The position numbers were made by a program, and so were the translations under genes. The notes below the pieces were generated by a model that was given only the letters and a program-made list of their open reading frames with translations, was not told where the DNA came from and searched no databases. 64,000 nt of DNA from Rhizobiaceae bacterium (lineage in GTDB: Bacteria > Pseudomonadota > Alphaproteobacteria > Rhizobiales > Rhizobiaceae), in the NCBI GenBank assembly GCA_023953835.1, contig JAMLJB010000002.1, positions 278,630 through 342,629 on the forward strand, read 5' to 3'. Position 1 is the first letter of the stretch; each line of letters begins with the position of its first letter. Positions 44,222-51,911 of this stretch are shown piece by piece.

Positions 44222-45264
44222 AGCGTCCTCTCTACCTGACAGGGGCCGGCGCGGTGACGCCCGCCGGGCTCGACGCACGGCAGACACTCGCCGCCATCCG
44301 TGCAAGCCTTTCCTCATTCGAGGAAATGACGCTCACCGACCCTATCGGGGCGACCCAGATCGTTGCCCGTATCCCCACTCGGCATAATCTTCGCCGCACC
44401 CAGGGCGAATGGCTGGTCAACATGGCCGCGCGCGCAATCCGTGAGGCGGTCCATGGCATTCCCCCGCAAACAGTTGCCGCGACGGCGCTGTTCATTGCAC
44501 TGCCTGAGAATTTCCGAAACCATCCCGCCTTCGAGGACATACCGCCACGGAATTTTCTCGCGGCAGTGAGCGAAGCGAGCGGCCATGTTTTTCATCCCGC
44601 ATCCCGTGCAATCGACGGAGGTGCTGCCGTCACCATCGGGCTTGCGGAGCGGGCCGTCCACCTTATGGAAGAAGAAGGCGTCGCACAGATACTGCTCGGC
44701 GGCGTGGACAGCCTTGTCAACAAGGCGGACCTCACGCGCCTTGGACAAGCGGGGCGGCTCAAGGGGCCGGACAATGGCCAGGGTCTCGTGCCGGGTGAAG
44801 CTGCCGTATTCGTGTGCCTGACACGTGACGGCTCGGGAAAAGCGGGGACTGCAGTCGCTGTCTCCGGCATAGGCATCGCACAGGAAGCCGACAGCGTCCT
44901 TTCCGACCGCTACAGCCAGGGCCGCGCCATGCTTGGTGCGCTGCGCAACGCAGCTTCCGGACCTGGCCCGTCCGAACCGGACATCGACTTCATCGTCTCC
45001 AACAGCAATGGCGAGCGCTATGCCGGGATCGAGACGCTGATCGCGGGACCCCGCTTCTACCGCACCCGCCGCGATATGTTCCCGATTGCATATCCCGCGA
45101 TGACGGTCGGTGAAATCGGCGCGGCGGGCGGCGCGCTGGCGCTGATGCTGGCCGCCGACAGCTTCCGCAACGGCTATGCACCGGGACCCGTGGCCATGTG
45201 CGAGGTGGCGTCGGAATCCGGTCTGCGCGCCGCGGCAATCGCCAGTGCCGTGCGTCGAAGATAG
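44209..45264 (+). CDS. Ketosynthase-like protein lacking catalytic residues
   Basis: A 351-residue thiolase-fold protein resembling beta-ketoacyl-ACP synthases (LTGAGAVTPAGLDARQ; LGQAGRLKGPDNGQGLVPGEAAVFV; GEIGAAGGALAL). The active Cys usually found in TACASG is absent: the aligned segment is AIDGGAAVTIG. The HGT and GHT-type histidines are replaced too (SNSNGE, VGEIGAAGG). So it should not make fatty acids. Similar genes accompany DUF2169 and PAAR modules in T6SS loci; a structural or adaptor role is inferred. Confidence 0.78.
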   Translation: MASLKRPLYLTGAGAVTPAGLDARQTLAAIRASLSSFEEMTLTDPIGATQIVARIPTRHNLRRTQGEWLVNMAARAIREAVHGIPPQTVAATALFIALPENFRNHPAFEDIPPRNFLAAVSEASGHVFHPASRAIDGGAAVTIGLAERAVHLMEEEGVAQILLGGVDSLVNKADLTRLGQAGRLKGPDNGQGLVPGEAAVFVCLTRDGSGKAGTAVAVSGIGIAQEADSVLSDRYSQGRAMLGALRNAASGPGPSEPDIDFIVSNSNGERYAGIETLIAGPRFYRTRRDMFPIAYPAMTVGEIGAAGGALALMLAADSFRNGYAPGPVAMCEVASESGLRAAAIASAVRRR

Positions 45265-45270
45265 AGCGTT

Positions 45271-46437
45271 TCACATCCACATCGGATAGGAACGCGTCCT
45301 GCGCCAGTTGCCGAGCACTCGGGCAGGTTCGGCGATCGCCTCCGTCAGCGCATCCAGTCGCTCCCGGCGCATCGAGCGGAAAGGCCGCATTCCTCGGCCA
45401 CCTCCCCGTCCATCGTCCCACCATTGGGAGACTGCGTCAGCTACAGGCAGCGCGAGCGCATCGATATCGGCGAAGGTTTCGCCAAGGCTTGACGGATCGG
45501 CAGTGAACAGGCTGACGTCTCCAAAATCGACCTCGAACAGGTCGCGCAACGCCAGCCCGGCGGCCTCGCACAATTCGGGGTCACGCATCCGCTCGATCAG
45601 CCAAGGCATGATCGTCCGCTCGCCGAAAAGGCCGATCGAGCGAACCGCTTCGGCGCGCAGGTGCTGCCTGCCGAGATTGCCCTGAAGCCAGCGCTTCGCC
45701 TGCTCTTTCGGGGTGGTCAGAAGCCGCAGTTCGATGCATTCCAGCGCAGTTGCGCCGCCGGCCAGCACGATGCGGTCGAGCACCGGATGCGCCAGCCGCG
45801 CTTCACCGAGCAGGCAGGCGGCGCGCGCGGCTGCCATGCGCTCCTCCTCCGCCTCGGCGTCGAGCGCGACCTGTACGGGCACCAGCATGTCGACGCGGCC
45901 AAGCGCGCCTGCAAGCGCAAGGGCAGCGCAGCGCACGCCCGCATCCCGGTCGCCGATCAACTCCGGCAGCCGGTCGCCGGGATCGGCGCGATAGTGCCGC
46001 AGCACCGCGAGGCCCAGCCCGCACAGGAACGGATCGCGCGCGTCGATCCATCCGGGGAGGTGGCCGCGCAGCCCCTCACGCGGGCCGTGCAGCATCGCGG
46101 CCGAGAGCGCCGCGACGCCCTCCGCGCCGAGTGGGCGCGCGAGGTCGAGAGCCTTGCCGAGCGCGGCGTCCTCCCCCGAGCGTAACGCGATCGCACCTAT
46201 GACAAAGAGTTCCGGCGGCTCGGCATAGTCCTCGAAACGGTTGAGCGCGGCCTGCCAGCCAGCCTCGCCCGCCGCCATCAGCCCTTCGAGGTTGGCCTCC
46301 AGCCGCTGGTCGATCCTGCCGATTTCCGTGGCGTCGAGGAACGGGCCGTCGATCTCCAGCCTGCGCCGCGACCACAGGAAGGCCGCGTCTTCCGCGTGCA
46401 GGTCGACGAGCGGGGGAATGGTGGCGACGCGCAGCAT
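45271..46437 (-). CDS. TIGR02270-type HEAT-repeat protein
   Basis: A 388-residue alpha-helical protein with HEAT-like repeats (about 150-320; DAGVRCAALALAGALG, RAEAVRSIGLFGERT) that matches the T6SS-associated TIGR02270 family as I recall it. Function unknown; such proteins travel with VgrG/PAAR effector modules. It ends 6 bp from the convergent ketosynthase-like gene, and is transcribed after vgrG and the DUF6484 gene. Confidence 0.75.
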   Translation of the reverse strand: MLRVATIPPLVDLHAEDAAFLWSRRRLEIDGPFLDATEIGRIDQRLEANLEGLMAAGEAGWQAALNRFEDYAEPPELFVIGAIALRSGEDAALGKALDLARPLGAEGVAALSAAMLHGPREGLRGHLPGWIDARDPFLCGLGLAVLRHYRADPGDRLPELIGDRDAGVRCAALALAGALGRVDMLVPVQVALDAEAEEERMAAARAACLLGEARLAHPVLDRIVLAGGATALECIELRLLTTPKEQAKRWLQGNLGRQHLRAEAVRSIGLFGERTIMPWLIERMRDPELCEAAGLALRDLFEVDFGDVSLFTADPSSLGETFADIDALALPVADAVSQWWDDGRGGGRGMRPFRSMRRERLDALTEAIAEPARVLGNWRRTRSYPMWM

Positions 46438-46453
46438 CCAGGGTCAGAGCCTG

Positions 46454-46876
46454 TCAGTTGAGGTGCACGGCGGCGCCCTTGATGCGATTGACGCCGCGCG
46501 CGTGGCTGGTCAACTGCGTGCCGCGAATGGAAATCCTGCCGTCCTTTTCAAGAATTATGGACGCGTCGCCGCACCGCAACTCAAGACGCGCCTCGGCCTC
46601 GATGCAGACGGTCTGCCCGTCGCGCACCACCTGCACCTCACTCTTTTTGACCGCCGGGGCGACGATCCTGCCGACGATCAGCGGCCTTGCCGGATCGCCC
46701 TCCTCGAACAGCAGCGCCACTTCCGCGCCGACCGCGCTGCCGTCAAGCTCGCACAGGCTGCGCGCGGCGAGCGCGGTGTCGGCGGGATTGGCGGCGAACA
46801 CCACCAGCGGCGCGCCCGCGTCGAATCCGATCAGCAGCCCGATCGCCACGCCGTCGATGCGACTGAGAACTTCCAT
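46454..46876 (-). CDS. DUF6484-like small protein
   Basis: A 140-residue beta-rich protein (RIDGVAIGLLIGFDAGAPLVVFAANPAD, residues about 5-33; ALLFEEGDPARPLIVGRIV). The FEEGDPxxPxIxGxI pattern echoes the OB-fold of VgrG/gp5 proteins (compare MEGDPDQPIITGRVYN in the adjacent VgrG). It lies 11 bp after vgrG and is likely a spike-associated protein. The ATG at 46876 is chosen over longer frames that run into vgrG. Confidence 0.7.
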   Translation of the reverse strand: MEVLSRIDGVAIGLLIGFDAGAPLVVFAANPADTALAARSLCELDGSAVGAEVALLFEEGDPARPLIVGRIVAPAVKKSEVQVVRDGQTVCIEAEARLELRCGDASIILEKDGRISIRGTQLTSHARGVNRIKGAAVHLN

Positions 46877-46887
46877 GGCACCCACCC

Positions 46888-49215
46888 TCAATTGTTGTTG
46901 ATCGTACTGCCCTTGATCTTCACATCCGAGGAAGCGTTGATGTTGATCTTGCCGCTTCCCTTGATGGTGATGTCCTTGCCCGAGACCTGGATGGTCCCGT
47001 CCTTCTTCATCATGATCGAGGCGCTGCCGCACTTGATCGTCACCTCGTCGGCCACGTCGATCATCAGCTTCTTGCCGACCTTGACCGTCATGTCCTGCTC
47101 GACATTGGTGGAACTGGCCTTGCTGACGGACAGTGCATAGGCGCCGCTGACGGCGGTGCTGTCGTCATTGCCGATGGAAGACGAACGCTTCTTGGCGACC
47201 GAAAGTGTCTGGTCCCCGCCGACGGAGGTCGACTGGTTCGCGCCGATCTGGATGGTCTGCGCGGCACCGACGGAAACGCTGTCGCTGGCGCCCACCCTGT
47301 GGCTCTGGTCCGCGCCGACCGAAACGCTGCGCGTCGCGCCGACGGAAATGGTTTGCGCCGCGCCGACCGTGCGAGCCTCTGTCGCGCCCACCGTGTCGAC
47401 GCGGGCCACGCCGACCGTCACCGACTGGTTGAGCGCCACCGTCTGGGAATGGTTCGCGCCGATGGTCTCGGTGGAATTTGCGCCGATGCTGATGGTCTCG
47501 TTGGAGCCGACGGAAAGCGCGCGGTTGTTGCCGACGCTCTCGGTATCGTCGTTGCCGATGGTGCCGGTGCGGTCATGGCCAACCGAAAGCGTCTTGTCGT
47601 TGCCCACGTCCTCGTCGAGATTGTGCCCGACGGAGTGCTTGGCGTCATGGTCGATGCGGTCGCTCTGGTCATGGTGAACGGTCTTGGTGCGGTCGTTCTC
47701 GATGACCAGCACATGGTCCTTCTGGGCGTGGAAATAGACCTCTTCGGACCCTGCCTTGTCCTCGAAGCGCAATTCGTTGGAACCGCCGCCGCCCAGCGAC
47801 GAATTTGATTTCCAGCCCGATTGGGTGGCGCTGCCCGGCAGGCCGTAGGGCGGCATCTGCTCGTCATTGTAGACCCTGCCGGTGATGATCGGCTGGTCGG
47901 GATCGCCCTCCATGAAATCGACGATGACTTCCTGGCCGATGCGCGGAATCTGGATGAAGCCCCAGTTGGCGCCTGCCCATGTCTGCGAAACGCGCACGAA
48001 GCAGGAGCTGTTCTGGTCCTTCTTGCCCTCGCGGTCCCAATAGAACTGGACCTTCACGCGCGCATATTTGTCGGTGAAGATCTCCTCCCCCGACGGCCCG
48101 ACGACGACGGCGGTCTGCGGCCCCGCCATGTGCGGACGCGGCGTGATGCGCGGCGGGCGATAGGTCAGCGATGTCGGCGAAAGCCCCAGCACGACGCGGA
48201 AGGTCGGGCCGTCCGGGTCCGCGCCCGAGCGGTATGCCGGATCGCTCAGATGATATTCCGCCGTCACCACCAGATAGTCCTGGTTCTGGTCGTCGCGCGG
48301 ATGGTCCTCCAGCGAAAAGGTGCAGCCGGGGAAAAGCCCGCGCACATTTCCGGCCGCCGCGATGCGCTGGTGCGTGGCCTGCAATTCCTCGCGGCGGATC
48401 GCCGCGATGGCATCGCCGCGCCCGGTGTCGAGGTGGACGCCGGGATCGGCATAGACCTCACCCTTGGCTTCGGCATGGCCGAAGGGCTGCTCCGACTTCG
48501 CCATGAGATCGGCGCCGGGCTTCTGGAAATCATAGTCGGTGTGCGCATAGGCGCCGGGGCGCACCTCGCTGCCGCTGGCCCATTCGGTGAGGTATTCCCT
48601 GTCGCGACGGCTGTCGCCGCCGCCATAGTTGAACACGACGGTCTTGTAGTCGGGAGCAGGCTTCAGCTTGCTCATCGCATCGGCCAGCACCATCGTGTGC
48701 TCGCCGTCGCCATGCTCGAAGAAGTAGAAAATGCCCTCGTGCTCCAGAAGCCTCTGCACGAAGTCGAGGTCGCTCTCCGAATACTGGACACAATATTCGC
48801 GCGGCTTGTAGGACCCTTGCAGCCGCTTCTCGAATTTCGCGATGCCGTATTTGGAGAAGATCTTCTCGACGATCTCCACAACCGTCATGTTCTGGAAGAT
48901 GCGGTTGTCGCTGGTGTTGGAAAGAAACCAGAACCAGGGCCGCACCATCGCCTCGTAATAGGCGAGCTTGCCCTCGATCCTGATCTGCCGGAACTCCGCG
49001 CAATGGCCGGTGAACCACCGCTTCGGATCGGCTTCCAGCTCCACCGACACGATGCCGCCAAGCATGGCCAGCGGATCGACTTTCAGGTCGGTGCTGACGA
49101 AGCGCACCCTGTAGCCGAACGGGCGGCTGATCTCGTCCCGACCGGCGAGATGGGTGAAGATCAGCGTGCTGTCGCCGAGCGGTGTGTGGGCAACCGCCAC
49201 GCGCTCATCTGCCAT
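46888..49215 (-). CDS. vgrG: T6SS spike protein VgrG/TssI
   Basis: A 775-residue VgrG. The gp27/gp44-like head (1 to about 370; EYCVQYSESDLDFVQRLLEHEGIFYFFEH), gp5 OB-fold (WAGANWGFIQIPRIGQEVIVDFMEGDPDQPI) and a long C-terminal beta-helix follow. About 150 residues (from about 530) consist of short repeats of the form SVGAN-x-T-x-TVG. The DUF2345-like end holds VTIKCGSASIMMKKDGTI. It ends KGSTINNN with no toxin domain, so cargo is probably carried by PAAR or adaptor proteins. GGAGAGG precedes the ATG. Confidence 0.95.
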   Translation of the reverse strand: MADERVAVAHTPLGDSTLIFTHLAGRDEISRPFGYRVRFVSTDLKVDPLAMLGGIVSVELEADPKRWFTGHCAEFRQIRIEGKLAYYEAMVRPWFWFLSNTSDNRIFQNMTVVEIVEKIFSKYGIAKFEKRLQGSYKPREYCVQYSESDLDFVQRLLEHEGIFYFFEHGDGEHTMVLADAMSKLKPAPDYKTVVFNYGGGDSRRDREYLTEWASGSEVRPGAYAHTDYDFQKPGADLMAKSEQPFGHAEAKGEVYADPGVHLDTGRGDAIAAIRREELQATHQRIAAAGNVRGLFPGCTFSLEDHPRDDQNQDYLVVTAEYHLSDPAYRSGADPDGPTFRVVLGLSPTSLTYRPPRITPRPHMAGPQTAVVVGPSGEEIFTDKYARVKVQFYWDREGKKDQNSSCFVRVSQTWAGANWGFIQIPRIGQEVIVDFMEGDPDQPIITGRVYNDEQMPPYGLPGSATQSGWKSNSSLGGGGSNELRFEDKAGSEEVYFHAQKDHVLVIENDRTKTVHHDQSDRIDHDAKHSVGHNLDEDVGNDKTLSVGHDRTGTIGNDDTESVGNNRALSVGSNETISIGANSTETIGANHSQTVALNQSVTVGVARVDTVGATEARTVGAAQTISVGATRSVSVGADQSHRVGASDSVSVGAAQTIQIGANQSTSVGGDQTLSVAKKRSSSIGNDDSTAVSGAYALSVSKASSTNVEQDMTVKVGKKLMIDVADEVTIKCGSASIMMKKDGTIQVSGKDITIKGSGKININASSDVKIKGSTINNN

Positions 49216-49390
49216 GGGGCCTCTCCTGGGGCGTGGGACCCTGTATATAGTTCTATCACAACTCAACCGTGTGGCGCTATCCACCGGAGCGTGTGCGCAA
49301 ACCGGACTGTAACCTTCCCGCGCTATGCTGATACAATGCGATTGACCGGCTGATCTTCCCGAACTGGACGGCGCTGTTTGCGACCCGCTG
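49216..49390. promoter_or_regulatory. Divergent promoter region vgrG / second fha
   Basis: 175 bp between two oppositely transcribed T6SS units. It includes TATATAG at about 49242 and a TTGACC near 49344, but no well-spaced -35/-10 pair could be fixed for either strand. Both transcripts must start here or nearby. Confidence 0.3.
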
Positions 49391-50338
49391 ATGACCATTC
49401 GACTGACGATTGAAAATGTGGACCGGTTGCCGAACGGCGGCCCGCCCAGCTTCTCGTCCTCCGGCGACTTCCGGATAGGCCGGGAGAATTGCGACTGGGT
49501 GCTGCCCGACCCCGACCGCTTCATCTCCGGCGTGCATTGCGAGGTGCGCGCGGCGGATGGCGGCTACTGGCTGGCCGATGTTTCCCGCAACGGGACGTTC
49601 CTCAACGGGGCAGGCGCACGCATCGCCTCCCCGCACAGGCTTGCGGAGGGCGACCGGCTGCGCGTCGGGCGCTATGTCATCAGCGTCGCCATCGAGGAAG
49701 CTGCGCCCGTGCCGAAGACGAAGCCTTTCGGCGAGCCGTCCGTGGTGACGCCGCCCGTGCGCACGGAAGACGCGGCGCGGATATTGCGCGACATCGCGGC
49801 GGGCGCGGGCGTGTCGCCGGACGTGTTTCTGCAACGCGACCCGCAGGAGGTCGCCGCCGAGATCGGCGTGTTCCTGCGGATCGTCGTGGACGAGCTGGCG
49901 CTGCTGCTCAAGGCACGCGCCGCCGCGAAGGTGCTGGCCCGCAGCACCGACCGCACCATCCTCAACAGCACCGGCAACAATCCGCTGAAATTCGTGCCGG
50001 GAACGGAGGAGATGCTGGAAAAGATGTTTGCGCGGCGCAGCCAGGGCTATCTCGACGCGCGCCGCAGCCTTGAGGATGCGTTTGGCGACCTGAAAACGCA
50101 TGAGCTTGCGACTTATGCGGCGATGCAGTCGGCATTGGCCGCGCTGCTCGACGAGCTGTCGCCGGAAGCGGTCGAACGCCGCATCGTTTCGTCGGCTTTC
50201 GCCTCGAAGAAGGCGCGCGCCTGGGACGCCTATGTCAAGGTCTGGGAAAACAAGGAACAGCGCAACGAGAACGGCATGCTCGACGCCTTCCTCGAACATT
50301 TCAGCGAGGCCTATGCGAAGGCGAGCAGGCAGAAGTAA
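49391..50338 (+). CDS. T6SS FHA-domain protein TagH/Fha (copy 2)
   Basis: A 315-residue Fha with the FHA fold at the N-terminus (FRIGRENCDWVLPDPDRFISGVHCEV, residues about 27-52; DVSRNGTFLNG) and the T6SS C-terminal domain (NPLKFVPGTEEMLEKMF, KKARAWDAYVKVWENK). It lacks the long proline-rich linker of copy 1. First gene of the second membrane-complex set. Confidence 0.88.
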   Translation: MTIRLTIENVDRLPNGGPPSFSSSGDFRIGRENCDWVLPDPDRFISGVHCEVRAADGGYWLADVSRNGTFLNGAGARIASPHRLAEGDRLRVGRYVISVAIEEAAPVPKTKPFGEPSVVTPPVRTEDAARILRDIAAGAGVSPDVFLQRDPQEVAAEIGVFLRIVVDELALLLKARAAAKVLARSTDRTILNSTGNNPLKFVPGTEEMLEKMFARRSQGYLDARRSLEDAFGDLKTHELATYAAMQSALAALLDELSPEAVERRIVSSAFASKKARAWDAYVKVWENKEQRNENGMLDAFLEHFSEAYAKASRQK

Positions 50339-50431
50339 CCATCCGCCGCAGCCCTCTGGATTGCCCGCGAAATCTCCGGCGACATCTGGTAGACTTGCCC
50401 GAGGATCAACGGGCGGAGACCGGCTGGCGGC

Positions 50432-51880
50432 ATGAGTTCGAAGGACGATCCCTTCGGCGACGGAAAGACGGTGATCGGCAGGGTGCGGCAGGCAGGGCGC
50501 GGCGCGGCGCCCGTCCCCCGCGCGCCGACGCCGCGCGCCGAAGCGACAGTGTTCGATCCGGGCTTCGCGGAGCGGCATGTGGCGGGCTGGAGCGAGACGC
50601 CGCCCGCCGCTTCGCGTTTCGACCGGCAGGTGCTGGAGGAAGCCGGCAGCGGCATCGCCACAAGGTCCGCCAACCCGCTGATCGCCGCCGCTGCGCCGCT
50701 GCTGATCCTGCTCGGCCAGTTCAGCCGGTCGCCGCCCGATGTCGAGCCGCAGGCGCTGGCCGACCGCCTGGCCGAGCTTGTCGACGATTTCGAGCTTGCC
50801 GTCACGCGCAGCGACGTGCACGAGGGCGATGGCCGCGTCGCGCGCTATGTGCTGTGCGAAACCATTGACGACATGGTGCAGGCGCTGCCCGGCATCGGCC
50901 CCGCGACATGGATGCCGATGGGCATGCTGGCGCGCTTCTTCCGAACCGACGCGGCGGGCGCGGGCTTCTTCGACGCGCTGAACCGCGCGCTCGGCAATCC
51001 CGAGCCGCATTGCGACGTGATCGAATTGATGTATGCCTGCCTGTCGCTCGGCTTCGAGGGACAGTATCGGGGCATGGAGGACGGCCCGGCCCGCCTCGAC
51101 GCCGTTCGCCGGGACACCTATCAGGTGCTGCGCTATTTCCGGCCCGCGCCGATGCGGGACCTGTCCGCCGAATGGCAGCCGGTCGTGCCGGGCGGCAGGC
51201 GCAGCCGTCGCGCAATTCCGGTCTGGGTTTTCGCGGCAGCGGGCTGCGCGCTGGTCGCGGGCGCGTTCGTGGAGGTTCGCGGGCGCATCGCGCGGCAGGG
51301 CGAGGCCGTCGCCGCCGAAATCCTATCACTGACGCCTGCGACCCCCGTGGCAATCGAACATGCGGCGTTCGTACCCGTGCTGCGCGCAGCCCCGCCGCCT
51401 CCCCCGCCCGCGGAACCGCCGCCACCCGCCGATGTCCAGCTCGAGCGCCTGCGCGCAGCACTTGCCCGGCAGATCGAGGATGGAAGCCTGACGGTCGCCG
51501 CCAAGGGCGCTTTCATCGTCGTCGAAATCGGCAACCAGCAGCTTTTCCAGCCCGGCAAGGCCATCTTGAAGCCCGAGTTCGAAGGCCTTGCCGAACCGCT
51601 CGCCGCCGCCCTCGGAACGGAGCGCGGACCCGTCAGGATCGTCGGCCACACCGACAGCGACAAGCCGGGACGCACCAGCATCTTCAAGTCCAATTACGAC
51701 CTGTCGGTGGCGCGCGCGCAGGCGGTCCAGAAGCGGCTCGCGCAAGCCATCGGCGGCAAGGTTGCGCTTGAGGTGGAAGGCAAGGGCGAGGACGAGCCGG
51801 TGGCCGACAACGCGACGCCCGAAGGCAAGGCGCGGAACCGGCGCGTCGACCTGCTGATCGCGCGCGGGCAAGGCGCATGA
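50432..51880 (+). CDS. T6SS membrane protein TssL with OmpA domain (copy 2)
   Basis: A 482-residue TssL. DotU domain (about 90-240; DVHEGDGRVARYVLCETIDDMV, LGFEGQYRGMEDGPARL), membrane helix (about 262-282), then OmpA/MotB domain (about 370-482; IVGHTDSDKPG, NYDLSVARAQAV, NRRVDLLIARG). It has the same architecture as the first TssL but clearly different sequence, so the duplication is old or acquired. Confidence 0.9.
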   Translation: MSSKDDPFGDGKTVIGRVRQAGRGAAPVPRAPTPRAEATVFDPGFAERHVAGWSETPPAASRFDRQVLEEAGSGIATRSANPLIAAAAPLLILLGQFSRSPPDVEPQALADRLAELVDDFELAVTRSDVHEGDGRVARYVLCETIDDMVQALPGIGPATWMPMGMLARFFRTDAAGAGFFDALNRALGNPEPHCDVIELMYACLSLGFEGQYRGMEDGPARLDAVRRDTYQVLRYFRPAPMRDLSAEWQPVVPGGRRSRRAIPVWVFAAAGCALVAGAFVEVRGRIARQGEAVAAEILSLTPATPVAIEHAAFVPVLRAAPPPPPPAEPPPPADVQLERLRAALARQIEDGSLTVAAKGAFIVVEIGNQQLFQPGKAILKPEFEGLAEPLAAALGTERGPVRIVGHTDSDKPGRTSIFKSNYDLSVARAQAVQKRLAQAIGGKVALEVEGKGEDEPVADNATPEGKARNRRVDLLIARGQGA

Positions 51881-51911
51881 GCGTGGCCGGCGCGTGTTTG
51901 CGGGCAGCGCA

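Noticed and set aside
47150..47640. Short DNA repeats that could resemble a CRISPR array
   Set aside because: The repeats are in frame, degenerate and encode the VgrG needle; there are no conserved repeats with unique spacers.
47821..49353. Plus-strand 510-codon frame across vgrG
   Set aside because: It lies wholly opposite well-conserved VgrG domains and has no recognisable motif.
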